Source: Enoplosus armatus | Taxonomy: Eukaryota > Chordata > Actinopteri > Centrarchiformes > Enoplosidae | Reading direction: 5' to 3' | NCBI RefSeq assembly: GCF_043641665.1 | Contig: NC_092188.1 | Location: 14,405,704-14,469,703 of the forward strand | DNA: 64,000 nucleotides | Shown: piece by piece, positions 1 to 10,461 of the stretch | Numbering within the stretch: the first letter of the stretch is position 1 | How the letters are laid out: every line of letters begins with the position of its first letter | Position numbers and translations under genes: made by a program | Notes under the pieces: model-generated | What the model was told of the DNA's origin: nothing | What the model saw: the letters and a program-made list of their open reading frames with translations, nothing else | Database searches by the model: none

Positions 1-784
1 TCACCTGATATTCTTCACAAAAACACAACATATACATTAAAATACATACATAAAACATTACTGTCAAATAGTCTGCCTAAACTTACTTTATGTTACACAT
101 TACAATAGGATCACAGGAAACCTGAACAGCAGATTAAAGTTCACTAACACCCCTACAAACCTTTAACTTGGTGCTTAGATACCATTGGGACTCCTTTAGC
201 CTGAACACCCTGGAGAGGAGACACAGCAGAGGTGAGTGACCTCAACACAAACATTACACATCATTGCACAGTCAAGCACAGTTAACACCATCTTCAGTCC
301 ATCATCATTTCGGCACAGGTTATATCACAAGGAGAACATCATGTTGAGGTAACAAATCTAGCCAAACTAAGTGTATGCTTGTTTTTACAGGGCCGGCCTT
401 CAATCGATTACCGCTGAGAGGCAACTACAATATCTACAAAACACACATCAGTTTCAATAAAAACAATCAACCCTTCAAGTTTGTGCCGTATTTCTTTTAT
501 CTGTACTGTATACCAATTGTGCTACGCAATAGTAGTAATGAAGTGGACCTTAATTACACTTACATAAACACATACATATCTGCAGTAAAAAACAAAGTGA
601 TAACCAATATAATGGTACTGACATAAGCAGTTTGCTTCAACCCTTACAAATTGAGTCAGTCTGACACTGAAAGATGTCTACAACAATTAGTAAAAGAAAC
701 AGATTTAAAAAATCAAACAGGGAATAAGAAATTAAGAAACACACAGCCACAGGACCAGAGGGGGAACATGAATACAGTAAAATT
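1..784. other. AT-rich intergenic DNA, no gene seen
   Basis: AT-rich sequence with no convincing coding frame. The stretch at about 395-453 is nearly the reverse complement of 3447-3501, so it is probably one copy of a dispersed repeat. A run of CA dinucleotides lies just downstream at about 817-828. Confidence 0.5.
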
Positions 785-1640
785 CAGTTAAATGTGATAA
801 ATAGATTTTAAAAAACACACACACACAAAGTCAAAAGCCTTTAAAATCCTCACAGCCCAAAGTCTCTTAGTTTCCTCTTTTGCTCCACGGATGTGTACTG
901 TGGACAATTCAAGGTAAACAACATCTATAAAGGTGAGCACCCATTGCCGCCAAGTTGGTGTATGTGGAGGTTTCCACCTAGTTGGGATCATCTTCTTGAC
1001 TTTTCCTTCGTCAGACCAAAAACACACGCTCTTGGGCTTTGTGTAATTGAAGCTGAGAGAGATCATTTAAAATCAGTACAGATGGGGACAGGGATGTGTA
1101 CCATAGTGGACAGATTTTCTTTCACCACTTTCCAGAACTTAGCTACAGCATAACACTCCCAAATCATATGATAAAAGGGACCAACTGCACCTACATGGCA
1201 TAGTGTACAATTTGGGTCAGCTTTAAGCTTCACACTGAAGTTTATATGGAGTCATATATGTCCTGTTAATGAAATTTAAATGAATTTTCTGATGGATTTA
1301 CCACATCCCAAACACCATCCCACTCAAAACCTGGGTCAGGGATATCTGCTAAGTCTACTGGTAATGGGAGATATGTTTTCAGTTTCCAGAATATAGCCAT
1401 GTAACTTGGAGACAGTTCTTCTTGTTCCTCGAGTCTCACGCAATTCTTTGAGCAATGAGTGCTCTTCAAGCACAGCCTGCCAAGGGAACCATAGGTCCTC
1501 ATGGCTGTGCTCAACTGTAGGTAGAGGTAAAAAGTGTAACGTTGTAAATTAAACTGGATAGAGAGGTCTCCAAAAGAGCACAGGCTCCTGTACCCAACTA
1601 TGGTACCAAAAGAATGTATCCCCTTGTCTGCCAGCATTAA
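785..1640 (-). mobile_element. Decayed L1-clade LINE fragment (ORF2 C-terminus)
   Basis: Read on the minus strand, two broken frames resemble the C-terminal part of L1/Tx1-type ORF2 proteins. The upstream part (about 1637 down to 1266) contains a phrase of the type F-x2-L-x3-F-x-L followed by F-x-x-YLQL, typical of the region after the reverse transcriptase. Next comes a cysteine/histidine cluster at about 1230-1130 (C-x2-C, then H-x2-W-E-C and F-W-K). Last is a short block at about 1010-860 with W-K-P-P, then R-Q-W-V and L-E, as found near the end of fish L1 proteins. The frame is interrupted by stops and at least one frameshift, and no 3' tail is obvious. This is an old dead copy. Assignment rests on motif pattern only. 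Confidence 0.55.
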
Positions 1641-2592
1641 CCAAACTGAATTGGGCGCTTGCCAATCAACAACCCCTCATTATTAATAGTTATATTCATG
1701 TCCAAATAGTTTGGACATCAATGTAAATTTATGATAACTTATTTTTTAAAGAATTTTATAATATAATAATTGTACACTCTTTATACATGAAGAAAAAAAA
1801 CATTTAGATCCCTCTGTATACCTTCACAACATAATTTTAATGGTCTTTACAAAGCATTTTGTAATCCTCAGTATTACATTGTTGATATGATATTAAAATA
1901 GATATATGAAAAACACATGTGGACCAATACTATGCTGCTAAGAGTACAGACAGTAGTCAGCTAGAGCTATGAGTGAATTGTGGGAATGTTTCAGTCAACG
2001 CCAAACTGTAGAAGTGGATTCAGTTACTTAATAACTCCAAAATTAGCCTCTGTATTTAAATAATGCTGTGCTAGTAGTCGCTGAATTGGTTTGTTAAAAG
2101 TCTGATGTGTATGCTTTTCTTCAATGGGGGTCACAAAACAAAATAAAAAAGTTATAAGTCAAGTTAAACATTAGGAATGAATACAGGGACATTATATTGT
2201 ACGGTGTATGTTTACTATTTGATAATAAAGTGGTTCCAGTGTTTTTGGACATTTTGTGCTTGCTCAAACTTATTTCATAACTTATGAGTAATGGCCAACT
2301 GCAATGGCTCGATCAAAACAGGATGCTGAGAGGAAGGAACACTGTAGATAGACTTGTGCAATTGTCCTAATACTATTGTTAATAAATATAATATGTCAGA
2401 AAAATGTTTATTCTCACTTCAGATCTCTTTTGCTTGCAGGGATGGATAAACAGAAGCAAGTGGACAGTGGCAAGTTTAATCTATTTTTGTTTGAGAAAAC
2501 CTGAAAACAAGAGATTTAATAGACTTCAGAAAAAGATTGTGTGTGCTGGCTTTGGCTGCCCCGTTGCGTGGGCGTTGACTTTCCTTCCCACA
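1641..2592. other. 5' part of duplicated receptor unit, copy 1; no gene
   Basis: Non-coding AT-rich DNA. From about 1960 it is alignable to 7395 onward: both copies share a GAATTGTGGGAATGTTTCAG block, a TTGTGCTTGCTCAAACT block and the CAGATCTCTTTTGCTTGCAG block at 2419/7710. This shows that the tandem duplication includes long upstream sequence. Confidence 0.6.
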
Positions 2593-2667
2593 GATTAGCC
2601 CAATCTGTCAATTTGAGTACTTCTGCCACAGAGTCATCGTCAACCGACTGGAGAGCTTTGAGAAAGG
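2593..2667 (+). CDS. Orphan exon-like segment of unknown gene
   Basis: A 75-nt open segment flanked by a good acceptor (pyrimidine-rich tract, then CCCACAG) and a good donor (AAAG followed by GTGCGT). In the open frame it encodes about 25 residues that look protein-like, containing Q-F-E-Y-F-C-H-R and N-R-L-E-S-F-E-K. I do not recognise the protein. It could be an internal exon of an unidentified gene, an exon left behind in a pseudogene, or a chance arrangement. No matching neighbouring exon was identified, and the second duplication unit has no obvious copy. Confidence 0.3.
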
Positions 2668-4542
2668 TGCGTCACCTTTGTTATTCTAAGAATTTGATAT
2701 TTTTAAGTGAGATTTAACAAGGCTGTTAAAAAGAAATGTGACAATAAAATCATCTGATGTGGGGTACAGAGACCTCTTGACCTGGATTTTAACAATAAAG
2801 CAAATAATTCAAATTAATTAAACCAGCTAAACCACTTTATTTCAGAGAAGTTGCTGCTTTTCTGGGTCAATAGAGATCAGATTGTTTTCTCCTTTTTGAG
2901 AAAGTCGTGAGAATGTCATTCCAAGGTAACTTCCTGTTAACAATTTGGTCGAATAATATAGAAACAAAATAGGTAAGACAGAAAGGACAGATGTTTTTTA
3001 AGAACGGTCTTAAAGTTACATGAGGGGAAGTGTTCCGATTTTTAGCCAATGATTATTACATAAGATGGCAGCCCTAACAGCAAAGGCAGTTTTTGCTAGA
3101 TCTGGTTCTAGTTCGGGGCTTCCGGAGCATCAACTGTTCAGTATGGGCCAGAGAGCCAGAGCAGCAAGGATTCAATTTTAATTGTATAGCGGCAAATCCC
3201 AGCAGGTGTTATCTCAGGGCACTTTTGATATAAGGGGCGGGGGGGGATTGTAATATTACTAATAGCAATAAGAAGAAGAAGACCAATAATAATAATTGTA
3301 GCAGCCGGTGTTGAGCAGGACCATGGAGGCAGTAGGTGGCTTGCAGTCATATATCCAGATTCCTCTGGAGGCAGAAATACCAGCAGCAAGCAACAGAAGG
3401 AGAGAGACGTCGAGTTAGTAACATGCATTAAAGGGATAATTGAAATTGATGTGTGTTTTGTAGATATTGTAGTTGCCTCTCAGCAGTAATCGATTGAAGG
3501 TGTACAGATGGATAGGAGGAGAGAGGAGCTCAGTGCATGAAATATAAAATGACAATTTATCAACAAGGGTTTTGTAGATAAATAAGTACCAGTGTGATAC
3601 TCAGACAGGGATGGCCTACCAGCTTCTCATACAGAATGCAGTAGTGAGTATTATTTATCACCAGTGATGAATCTGCAGGCAGATTGCTAAATTGGAGGCA
3701 GCAGCATGATAATATCTGACATCCCCATTGCTCAGAACTGAGAAGGAAACTGTTTCAACAAACCTCTTTCTACAGGTCAGAGGGAAGCTGCTGCAAGCTT
3801 CAGTTTCAACATAATATTGAAATGTTGATTTATCATCAAGCCAGACAAGATATTTGTACCCTTTGGATCTGAAGAATAGCCTGAATATTGTTTTCATTTT
3901 TTGTTGTAGATGTGGAAATGTCTAATCACTTTTGAATCATTTTGTTCAGTTCATTTCAAAGGTTCATCGTCACAGACTATTTAGTTCATTCACTTTTAAG
4001 CAGTCACATCACCATTAAAATGTACTTCAATAGGAACTTCAGTAAGTTAATGCATCACTGTTCATGGCACCTAAACATTCAGCGCTGAGAGACCTGACTG
4101 CAGTAGATAGAAAGAAAAAAAAACATAACAAAAGGACAGACATCACTAAATAGATTTGAAGATGAAAATTTATATGATATAATTTGGTGTTATGGTGATG
4201 GTGGTGGAGAGCATCATCTTACACGTTGGTCCAAAATCTTCAATTGTGTGAAACTGGGTTGAATCTGGTGACTGTAAAGGCCGTAGCATTTTATTCACAT
4301 TATTTTCAGAAACAAAATTGTGCGTGCTGGCTTTGGCTTTGGCTTTTGCTGGCTTTGGCATAGACTGTGACTTGACATTCCTCACATTCTCACCAAACCA
4401 GTCAGTGATACATATCAAAAGAATAGTGTCCTGCATCATTCAATCATTACGGACTGTTTTTGACTTCTATAAAGATAAAATAGAAAAAAGGAAAAAAAAG
4501 TTCATATTGTTTCTTTTTGTTGTCATTGCAGGTTTCAAGACA
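2668..4542. other. Region upstream of receptor 1; repeat fragments, no gene
   Basis: No coding gene. The block at about 3300-3540 (a C-run, an AAG triplet run, an AGTAACATGCATTAAA-type phrase and GAGCTCAGTGCATGA) resembles a common teleost interspersed repeat, and 3447-3501 is inverted relative to 395-453. A GCTTTG-rich short tandem repeat lies at about 4322-4360. A pyrimidine tract followed by GCAG at 4528-4531 is the acceptor for the receptor coding exon, so 4318-4531, although open, is most likely intron or UTR. Confidence 0.5.
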
Positions 4543-5637
4543 ATGATGGAGATGAATGCTACCCCTTCCTATCCCATCAATACAACGGATGGAAAGTATG
4601 TTGACCAGTATGCTGAGCTGAGACAGTCTCTCCACACCATGACTCTGATTGTTTACAGCCTGGCCTTTGTTTTTGGTGTGCTCGGGAATGGCGTGGTTAT
4701 CTGGGTGACCGGGTTCAAGATGAAGAAAACAGTTAACACAGTTTGGTTCCTCAACCTTGCTGTGGCCGACTTCCTCTTCACGGCATTCCTGCCCCTGAGT
4801 GTGGCGTACCTGGCTTTGAAGTTCCACTGGCCTTTCGGCAAGTTCATGTGCAAAATGAACAGCACATTAAGCTCCCTGAACATCTTTGCCAGTGTCTACA
4901 TTCTGGTGGTGATCAGTGTGGACAGATGTGTGTCTGTGGTGTGGCCCGTCTGGGCCCAGAACCACCGAAGTGTACGCAAGGCGTCCTGTGTGAGTCTGGG
5001 TGTTTGGGTACTGGCTCTGATTCTCAGCGCTCCATTCTTTGTCTTCAGGGACACTGCTCCATCATTTTACAGTAAAGACATCATCAACTGCTTCAACAAC
5101 TTCGCTCTTTCTGATGATTTTGAAAACCCGTCTGTGTTTCAGCTGGGACAGTTTCGTCAAAAGGCCGTGAGCATCACCCGCTTCATCCTAGGATTTGTTG
5201 TCCCCTTCACTGTCATTGTCTCCTGTTATGCCGTCATAATCCATCGTATTCTGGGGAACCGCACCCTGGCCAGCCAGTCAAGTCGTCCCTTTAAGATCAT
5301 CGCTGCTGTTATCACCACTTTTTTCCTGTGCTGGGCTCCCTTTCACATCATGGCTCTAATTGAGTTGGTTCATCACACGGCTCCTGAACGAAGTCAAACA
5401 TTAGACTATGTCATCACTATCGGGATCCCTTTAACCACCAGCCTGGCCTTTCTCAACAGTTGCCTGAACCCACTGCTGTATGTGTTCATGGGCCAAGATT
5501 TCAAGGATAAAGTCCGCAAATCCATCCTGAATATATTGGAGACTGCCTTCCAGGAGGAGGTCTCTGGCTCTCACACTGACACAAAGTCAGGGGCCATCAG
5601 TCAGAGCAAAGAGAAATCAACTGATACTGAGGTATAA
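4543..5637 (+). CDS. cmklr1-like: Chemerin-receptor-like G protein-coupled receptor, copy 1
   Basis: A 364-residue class A GPCR in one exon. The start was chosen at the first ATG after a strong acceptor (TTTGTTGTCATTGCAG, ending 4531); the open frame further upstream is probably intron. Visible features are N-glycosylation sequons at N5 and N13; TM1 with G-N-G (N49); TM2 with L-A-V-A-D (D76, position 2.50); a disulfide pair C103 and C183; a DRC motif (127-129) in place of DRY; C-W-A-P in TM6 (263-266); N-P-L-L-Y in TM7 (309-313); helix 8 F-K-D-K-V-R-K (320-326); and a Ser/Thr-rich tail. The phrases F-K-M-K-K-T-V-N, V-W-F-L-N-L-A-V-A-D, P-V-W-x-Q-N-H-R-S-V-R, F-R-D-T and F-M-G-Q-D-F-K are hallmarks of the CMKLR1/GPR1/formyl-peptide receptor group. 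Such receptors sit in the leukocyte plasma membrane and signal through Gi; the ligand here is inferred only from family. It appears intact and functional. Confidence 0.9.
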   Translation: MMEMNATPSYPINTTDGKYVDQYAELRQSLHTMTLIVYSLAFVFGVLGNGVVIWVTGFKMKKTVNTVWFLNLAVADFLFTAFLPLSVAYLALKFHWPFGKFMCKMNSTLSSLNIFASVYILVVISVDRCVSVVWPVWAQNHRSVRKASCVSLGVWVLALILSAPFFVFRDTAPSFYSKDIINCFNNFALSDDFENPSVFQLGQFRQKAVSITRFILGFVVPFTVIVSCYAVIIHRILGNRTLASQSSRPFKIIAAVITTFFLCWAPFHIMALIELVHHTAPERSQTLDYVITIGIPLTTSLAFLNSCLNPLLYVFMGQDFKDKVRKSILNILETAFQEEVSGSHTDTKSGAISQSKEKSTDTEV

Positions 5638-7394
5638 GGCTGTCCATCACATGAATAAACAAATACTGAAACTGTACATAGCAAATAATTTTGACACAAA
5701 TATATACACCAAATTACTTTTTTTGCTTTTGTTGTCTTTATACAAGGACCCTCAAGGCGAGCTGTAAACATTATCTCAGACTGAATCATTTCAACCTACT
5801 GTAGTTTGATAAGTGCATTTCAATGTGTGGTTTGCTCACTGCTCAGGTATCAAAGAGTATTTCCCTTTAACTACACCTACAGTATTTACAATGTGATGGT
5901 AATACTGTACAATACTTTCCATTTGTGGGCTAAACCTTTGTTGAACAAGGTAGTAGAGGAATATTTTTAATCATACAAAGCAAATGGCTCTTTGACTCAC
6001 AGCAGTGCCTTCAGTCTGTACCATAATAGAGCTGAAGGAGATTGTAAAACGCTGTTTCCTCGACAAAAGAAGACAGCAGTCATGTCAAAATAGGTATTAC
6101 CTTAGTTTATGGTTAAATTTGTATCACACAAGCAACAAAAAAATAAGGTTTGGATGACAAAGGGAACTTTGTTTTTTTCCATCTGTCACATAGACAGCAG
6201 ACTTTGATAACCATTCCCTTGCCTGTATGTGACAGCAGAGAAAACACGCAAACAATACAAGTCCCAGTTGTTTATAGGCCACAATTGTTGGCACATCACC
6301 ATAACAAATAACATAGTAATAATGGCAGTTTGACAAATAACATTGCACCTATCACTAAAGAATATACAGTAGAATCTACAGTCTAAAATACCAGCCGACT
6401 CAACCCAACCGTGGCCACATGGCAGGCCCCACAGAAACCATCTCTTGGTTGATTGTAATTTTGCTCTTTTGGCCAGTATGGTAATTTTCACCACATAAAT
6501 CACCCTGAAATGCATATTTCTTATAATGTACTTAGCACCTAGATGCCATTAATATATGTTCATACGCTGTACACGTAGTGACACCACAGCAAGGGATTCA
6601 CCTGAATTTTGAGTGCTTGTTTGATGAACATTTATGTATTTTATTTGTTGCGAGGAAAGGCTAATATATATCTCATCAATAAACATGAGCTTCTAGTTTT
6701 ATGTTTGTAACGTAGCAGCTGTATGGTTACTGGCACGCTTATTCTATATGTAAGACTGTGGGCATGATTATGATATTGAATATGATATTGTAACATCTTA
6801 AAAAGCTTTATTCAAATGTATTTGATTTTATTTGTATTTGAATTATAAATGATGATGATGATGATCATTGCTGTCATTATTAAAATACTGCATAATTTCA
6901 CAAAACATTGTGCCTGGAATTTCTCTCCCTCGTGTCACACACTGTCACATACTGTAGATATAGGATGTACTTTTTGTTTCTCAGAGTCTTTCTAATTATT
7001 ATTACAGACTTTCTTCATAATATTAATTGACCAGCAGAGATAACTGTTTTAAATATTTATGTATAGGCCAGGTCAAAAGGGGTTCTCCATGCAGCATCCA
7101 GTGATGTGCTGTGGAATCAGGTGCTTCTCAGAACAAGGACAGCAAATTTAAGAAGGAAATAAAAACGGCAGCACACTGATTGATTTCGAGCCTTTAATAG
7201 CGTAAAACTGATTTGTTGCACTAAAATCAGTATATTCTAGCCAATAAAGTGGGTACCTCATTAGTAAGTTACACTTTTCTCAATTGGGTAACTTTCATGA
7301 TAAATTTGTTAACTTTATTAATGAAATAGTTTACGGGGGAAAAATCTTCTGTGTGATTTTACAATGTAGTCATCTGTGTGAAGTCCTCTGTCAC
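5638..7394. other. 3' UTR/flank of receptor 1; no further gene
   Basis: AT-rich sequence. AATAAA occurs at 5654 (only 17 nt past the stop, probably too close) and at 6678, a better polyadenylation candidate. Blocks at about 6090-6185, 6360-6460 and 7027-7060 are alignable to 10,769-10,860, 10,980-11,150 and 11,768-11,810 downstream of receptor 2. A GAT triplet run lies at about 6850-6865. Confidence 0.55.
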
Positions 7395-8630
7395 TGTTGA
7401 ACTGTGAGTGAATTGTGGGAATGTTTCAGCCAAGGCCATACTGTTGTGGATTTATTTGATTTGTTTGACTGATGATAAAGTACTAGCCAGCAGTGTCTGG
7501 GGGGAGGTTTTGTGCTTGCTCAAACTAACAAGCAGTTTCAAAGCTAAAGATAGCAGTCGTACTTCTATATTTCAGAGGAAGTCTGATAAAGAGTGCAAAG
7601 AAGATGCTGACAGGAAGAAACACACTGTAGACAGCCTAGACTTATGAAACTGCCCTAATACTAATATTGATTATAATAATATATAAGAAAAAGGTATATT
7701 CTTATTTCAGATCTCTTTTGCTTGCAGGGTTGTATAGGCAGCATAGTCAATGTGTCTAGCTTTTAAGTGGACAGTGGCAAAGAGGGAGTTGCCTACTATT
7801 CTATAAAACTGCTTGGCAACCCTCAATTATTGACAAGTGCGGCAAATATCCCACATATCAGATATCAGTTCAAACAGTAATACAGAGCAATAACACTCTA
7901 CATCATTGGTCGTTGGTGGACATGAGAAGCCAGGTAGTTGCCTAACAACTCAAAATGGATGCATTTAGTTGTTTGGTTTCTTATTCTCCTTTGGAGAGCC
8001 CCAAAGGACAGAGTCTCTGTTGTGTAGCATTTGAAGAAGGCAAACATGTCACAGCAAGAAATTTCAGACTAAAAATTATTTATCTATAAGTGATTTACAG
8101 ATAAATAATTCAATACAGGGTGCAGGACCGTAACTAACATTGAGGACACTGATGTCAGTATTATTTCTGTATTATTTCTTTAACATTGTGGGGGAGTTTA
8201 AATTCTACAATTAAAACACACAAATGTGGTATTTTATTGGTATATTCAAATTAAACTAGGCCAACAGATAAATAAGATAAGATTAAACTTTTTTGATAAC
8301 CAGGAGGGAAATTTGGCAAATTGGAATATGAGAACATCAGTTGATAATAATAACAATCATCATCATCAGATGATAATCAGTGGCAATCAAAGAATCTGAT
8401 CAAGACCGCAAGACAAGATCTGTATACAAACCTGTAACTAAACGAAGAGAGTGCCTCCTGCTTGTTTTTAATTTTCCAAATTTCCAAACAACAAGGCTTG
8501 AGATCCTGGCATGTATCTTAGTAAACATACAAGAAAATCAAGTTAAATTGCTACATTGATGATAATAATACTTTGAATAATGATTATCAGAATTTTAAAA
8601 AGGGGGGGGGGGGGGTCTGGCCATGGTGTG
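7395..8630. other. 5' part of duplicated unit, copy 2; no gene
   Basis: Non-coding. The left edge of the second duplication unit is here, with blocks matching 1970-2450. The open stretch at about 7408-7647 is not protein-like. A G homopolymer of about 14 lies at 8602-8615. Confidence 0.5.
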
Positions 8631-8634
8631 GCAG

Positions 8635-8642
8635 TGACGTCA
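8635..8642 (+). promoter_or_regulatory. Perfect CRE palindrome upstream of receptor 2
   Basis: TGACGTCA is followed immediately by an AT-rich TATATTTT stretch, about 800 bp before the coding exon of receptor 2. Downstream, GC-rich CpG-containing sequence (8700-8750) and a donor-like CCTCCG/GTACGT at 8885/8886 could delimit a first non-coding exon. This is inference from motif only. A second possible TATA box lies at 9045. Confidence 0.35.
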
Positions 8643-9044
8643 TATATTTTAGGAGTCAGCTGGGCACGCAGTTTTTTTTTTTTGATCAGTCAGTTTGACG
8701 AGGGTTACTCTTGTGGTGCAGACTCGTCCTGCGCGAGATGAATCCGACGAGGTTGTAGCTACATAAAACAATAAGACAATAAAGGCATCTGCTGTTGGCT
8801 ATAGACTCCCTCACTGGCTACTGTCCATCTGATAATTTAAGCCTATACATCTATGAATCGTACAACAATATCATCACTTCCTCCGGTACGTGCATTTCAT
8901 TTCATTTCCATGAGTTCTGTTTGCTCTTGCGTATATGTGATAAAGCTTTATGCATTAAGTTGTTGGTTGTAAACAATTAAGATAAAACAAAAAATGGTGC
9001 CTCATTAGACAAGCATTTCCCCGCAGACTGGTTATTAGGTTGAA

Positions 9045-9052
9045 CTATATAA
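9045..9052 (+). promoter_or_regulatory. TATA-box candidate for receptor 2
   Basis: TATATAAG is followed about 25 nt later by a plausible start region and then a donor-like ATAAG/GTAACT at about 9231, which would splice to the coding exon at 9421. It is an alternative to the CRE/TATA-like site at 8635. Which is used cannot be decided from sequence. Confidence 0.35.
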
Positions 9053-9438
9053 GTCGAGACGCGCATAGAAACTTTAGTAGCATTTTTTTTTTCATTTCTT
9101 TCATTTCGATTTTTCCCAACTTTTGGTTCACAAGACGGCAGAAACACACATGCACCTAACAAATGCATACGACGCATTTAATGCCTGAACTAATGCAGGA
9201 TGTGTCACGATGTACCATGATGTTATATAAGGTAACTCCATAAGTTATATAGTTCAAGCCACAGCTCTGCAGCATCTTATACTGTATAGGTCTTTTGGGG
9301 GAACTAAAATACATAGTTCTAAGTTAATAAAAAATAACAAATATTTAGAAAAATGTTAGTTGTTGATCTCTAAGAAAAGCAGAAAAAAATGTACATTTAT
9401 TTTTCATGTTTCCATGGCAGGAAGGTCTCAAGACAAGA

Positions 9439-10461
9439 ATGGAGAAAATGAATACAACAGATATATATGATGGAAGTGGCTCTTGGTATGACAACCTTGC
9501 TGAGCTGAGAAACTCTCTCCATGTCATGTCTCTCATTGTTTACTGCCTGGCCTTCATCGGAATGATTGGGAATGGAGTGGTTATCTGGGTGACCGGGTTC
9601 AAGATGAAGAAAACAGTTAACACAGTTTGGTTCCTCAACCTTGCTGTGGCAAACTTCCTCTTCACGGCATTCCTGCCCCTGAGTTTGGCGTACCTGGCTT
9701 TGGATTTCCACTTGCCTATCAGCAAGTTTGTGTGCAAACTGAACAGCACTATGAACTTACTGAACATGTTTGCCAGTGTCTACATTCTGGTGGTGATCAG
9801 TGTGGACAGATGTGTGTCTGTGGTGTGGCCCGTCTGGGCCCAGAACCACCAAAGTGTACGCAAGGCGTCCTGTGTGAGTCTGGGTGTTTGGGTACTGGCT
9901 CTGATTCTCAGCACTCGAATCTTTGTCTTCAGGGACACCGGACCATCATATAACAATAACGACATCATCAACTGCTTCAACAATTTTGCTTTTTCTAATG
10001 ATTATGAAACACCATCTGTGAACCAGCTGCGGCAGTTTCGTCATCAGGCCATGACCATCACCCGCTTCCTCCTGGGATTTGTTGTCCCCTTCACTGTCAT
10101 TGTCTCCTGTTATGCCGTCATAATCCATCGTCTCAGAAGAAACCGCGCCCTGGCCAGCCAGTCAAGTCGCCCCTTTAAGATCACCGCTGCTGTTATCATC
10201 ACTTTTTTCCTGTGCTGGGCTCCTTATCACATCATGGCTCTAATTGAGATGGTGAATCACATGGCGACTGATCGAAGTGAAACGTTAGCCCGTGTCACCA
10301 CTATCGGGATCCCTGTAGCCACCAACCTGGCCTTCATCAACAGTTGCCTGAACCCGCTGCTGTATGTGCTCATGGGCCAAGATACCAACCTGAATGTATT
10401 GGGGGCTGCTTTCCAGGAAGTCAGTGGACACCAGTTGGAGCAAAGAGAAGTCAGTTCTTAA
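9439..10461 (+). CDS. cmklr1-like: Chemerin-receptor-like GPCR, copy 2 (atypical paralogue)
   Basis: 340 residues, single coding exon beginning after an acceptor (GTTTCCATGGCAG ending 9420); the first ATG is at 9439. It is a clear paralogue of the receptor at 4543, with the same seven membrane segments, N5-T-T sequon, DRC motif, CWAP and NPLLY. Three changes stand out. The TM2 sodium-site Asp is Asn (N72, codon AAC at 9652-9654). The TM4 end reads S-T-R-I-F instead of S-A-P-F-F, losing a conserved Pro. After M-G-Q-D, seven residues of helix 8 are deleted in frame, so the tail is short (M-G-Q-D-T-N-L-N). The frame is fully open, so this is a gene rather than a simple pseudogene, but its signalling is expected to differ. 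A central block is almost identical in DNA to copy 1 while the ends are diverged, which suggests gene conversion. Confidence 0.87.
   Translation: MEKMNTTDIYDGSGSWYDNLAELRNSLHVMSLIVYCLAFIGMIGNGVVIWVTGFKMKKTVNTVWFLNLAVANFLFTAFLPLSLAYLALDFHLPISKFVCKLNSTMNLLNMFASVYILVVISVDRCVSVVWPVWAQNHQSVRKASCVSLGVWVLALILSTRIFVFRDTGPSYNNNDIINCFNNFAFSNDYETPSVNQLRQFRHQAMTITRFLLGFVVPFTVIVSCYAVIIHRLRRNRALASQSSRPFKITAAVIITFFLCWAPYHIMALIEMVNHMATDRSETLARVTTIGIPVATNLAFINSCLNPLLYVLMGQDTNLNVLGAAFQEVSGHQLEQREVSS

Noticed and set aside
4318..4542. Long N-terminal extension of receptor 1
   Set aside because: The frame is open, but a clear acceptor ends at 4531, the extension has low-complexity composition, and it would place a non-signal peptide before a normal receptor N-terminus.
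4447..5075. Several 70-126 codon open frames in other frames over receptor 1 (and the same over 9397-10,128)
   Set aside because: They are shadows of the receptor coding sequence, repeated at the matching place in both copies because the DNA is duplicated.
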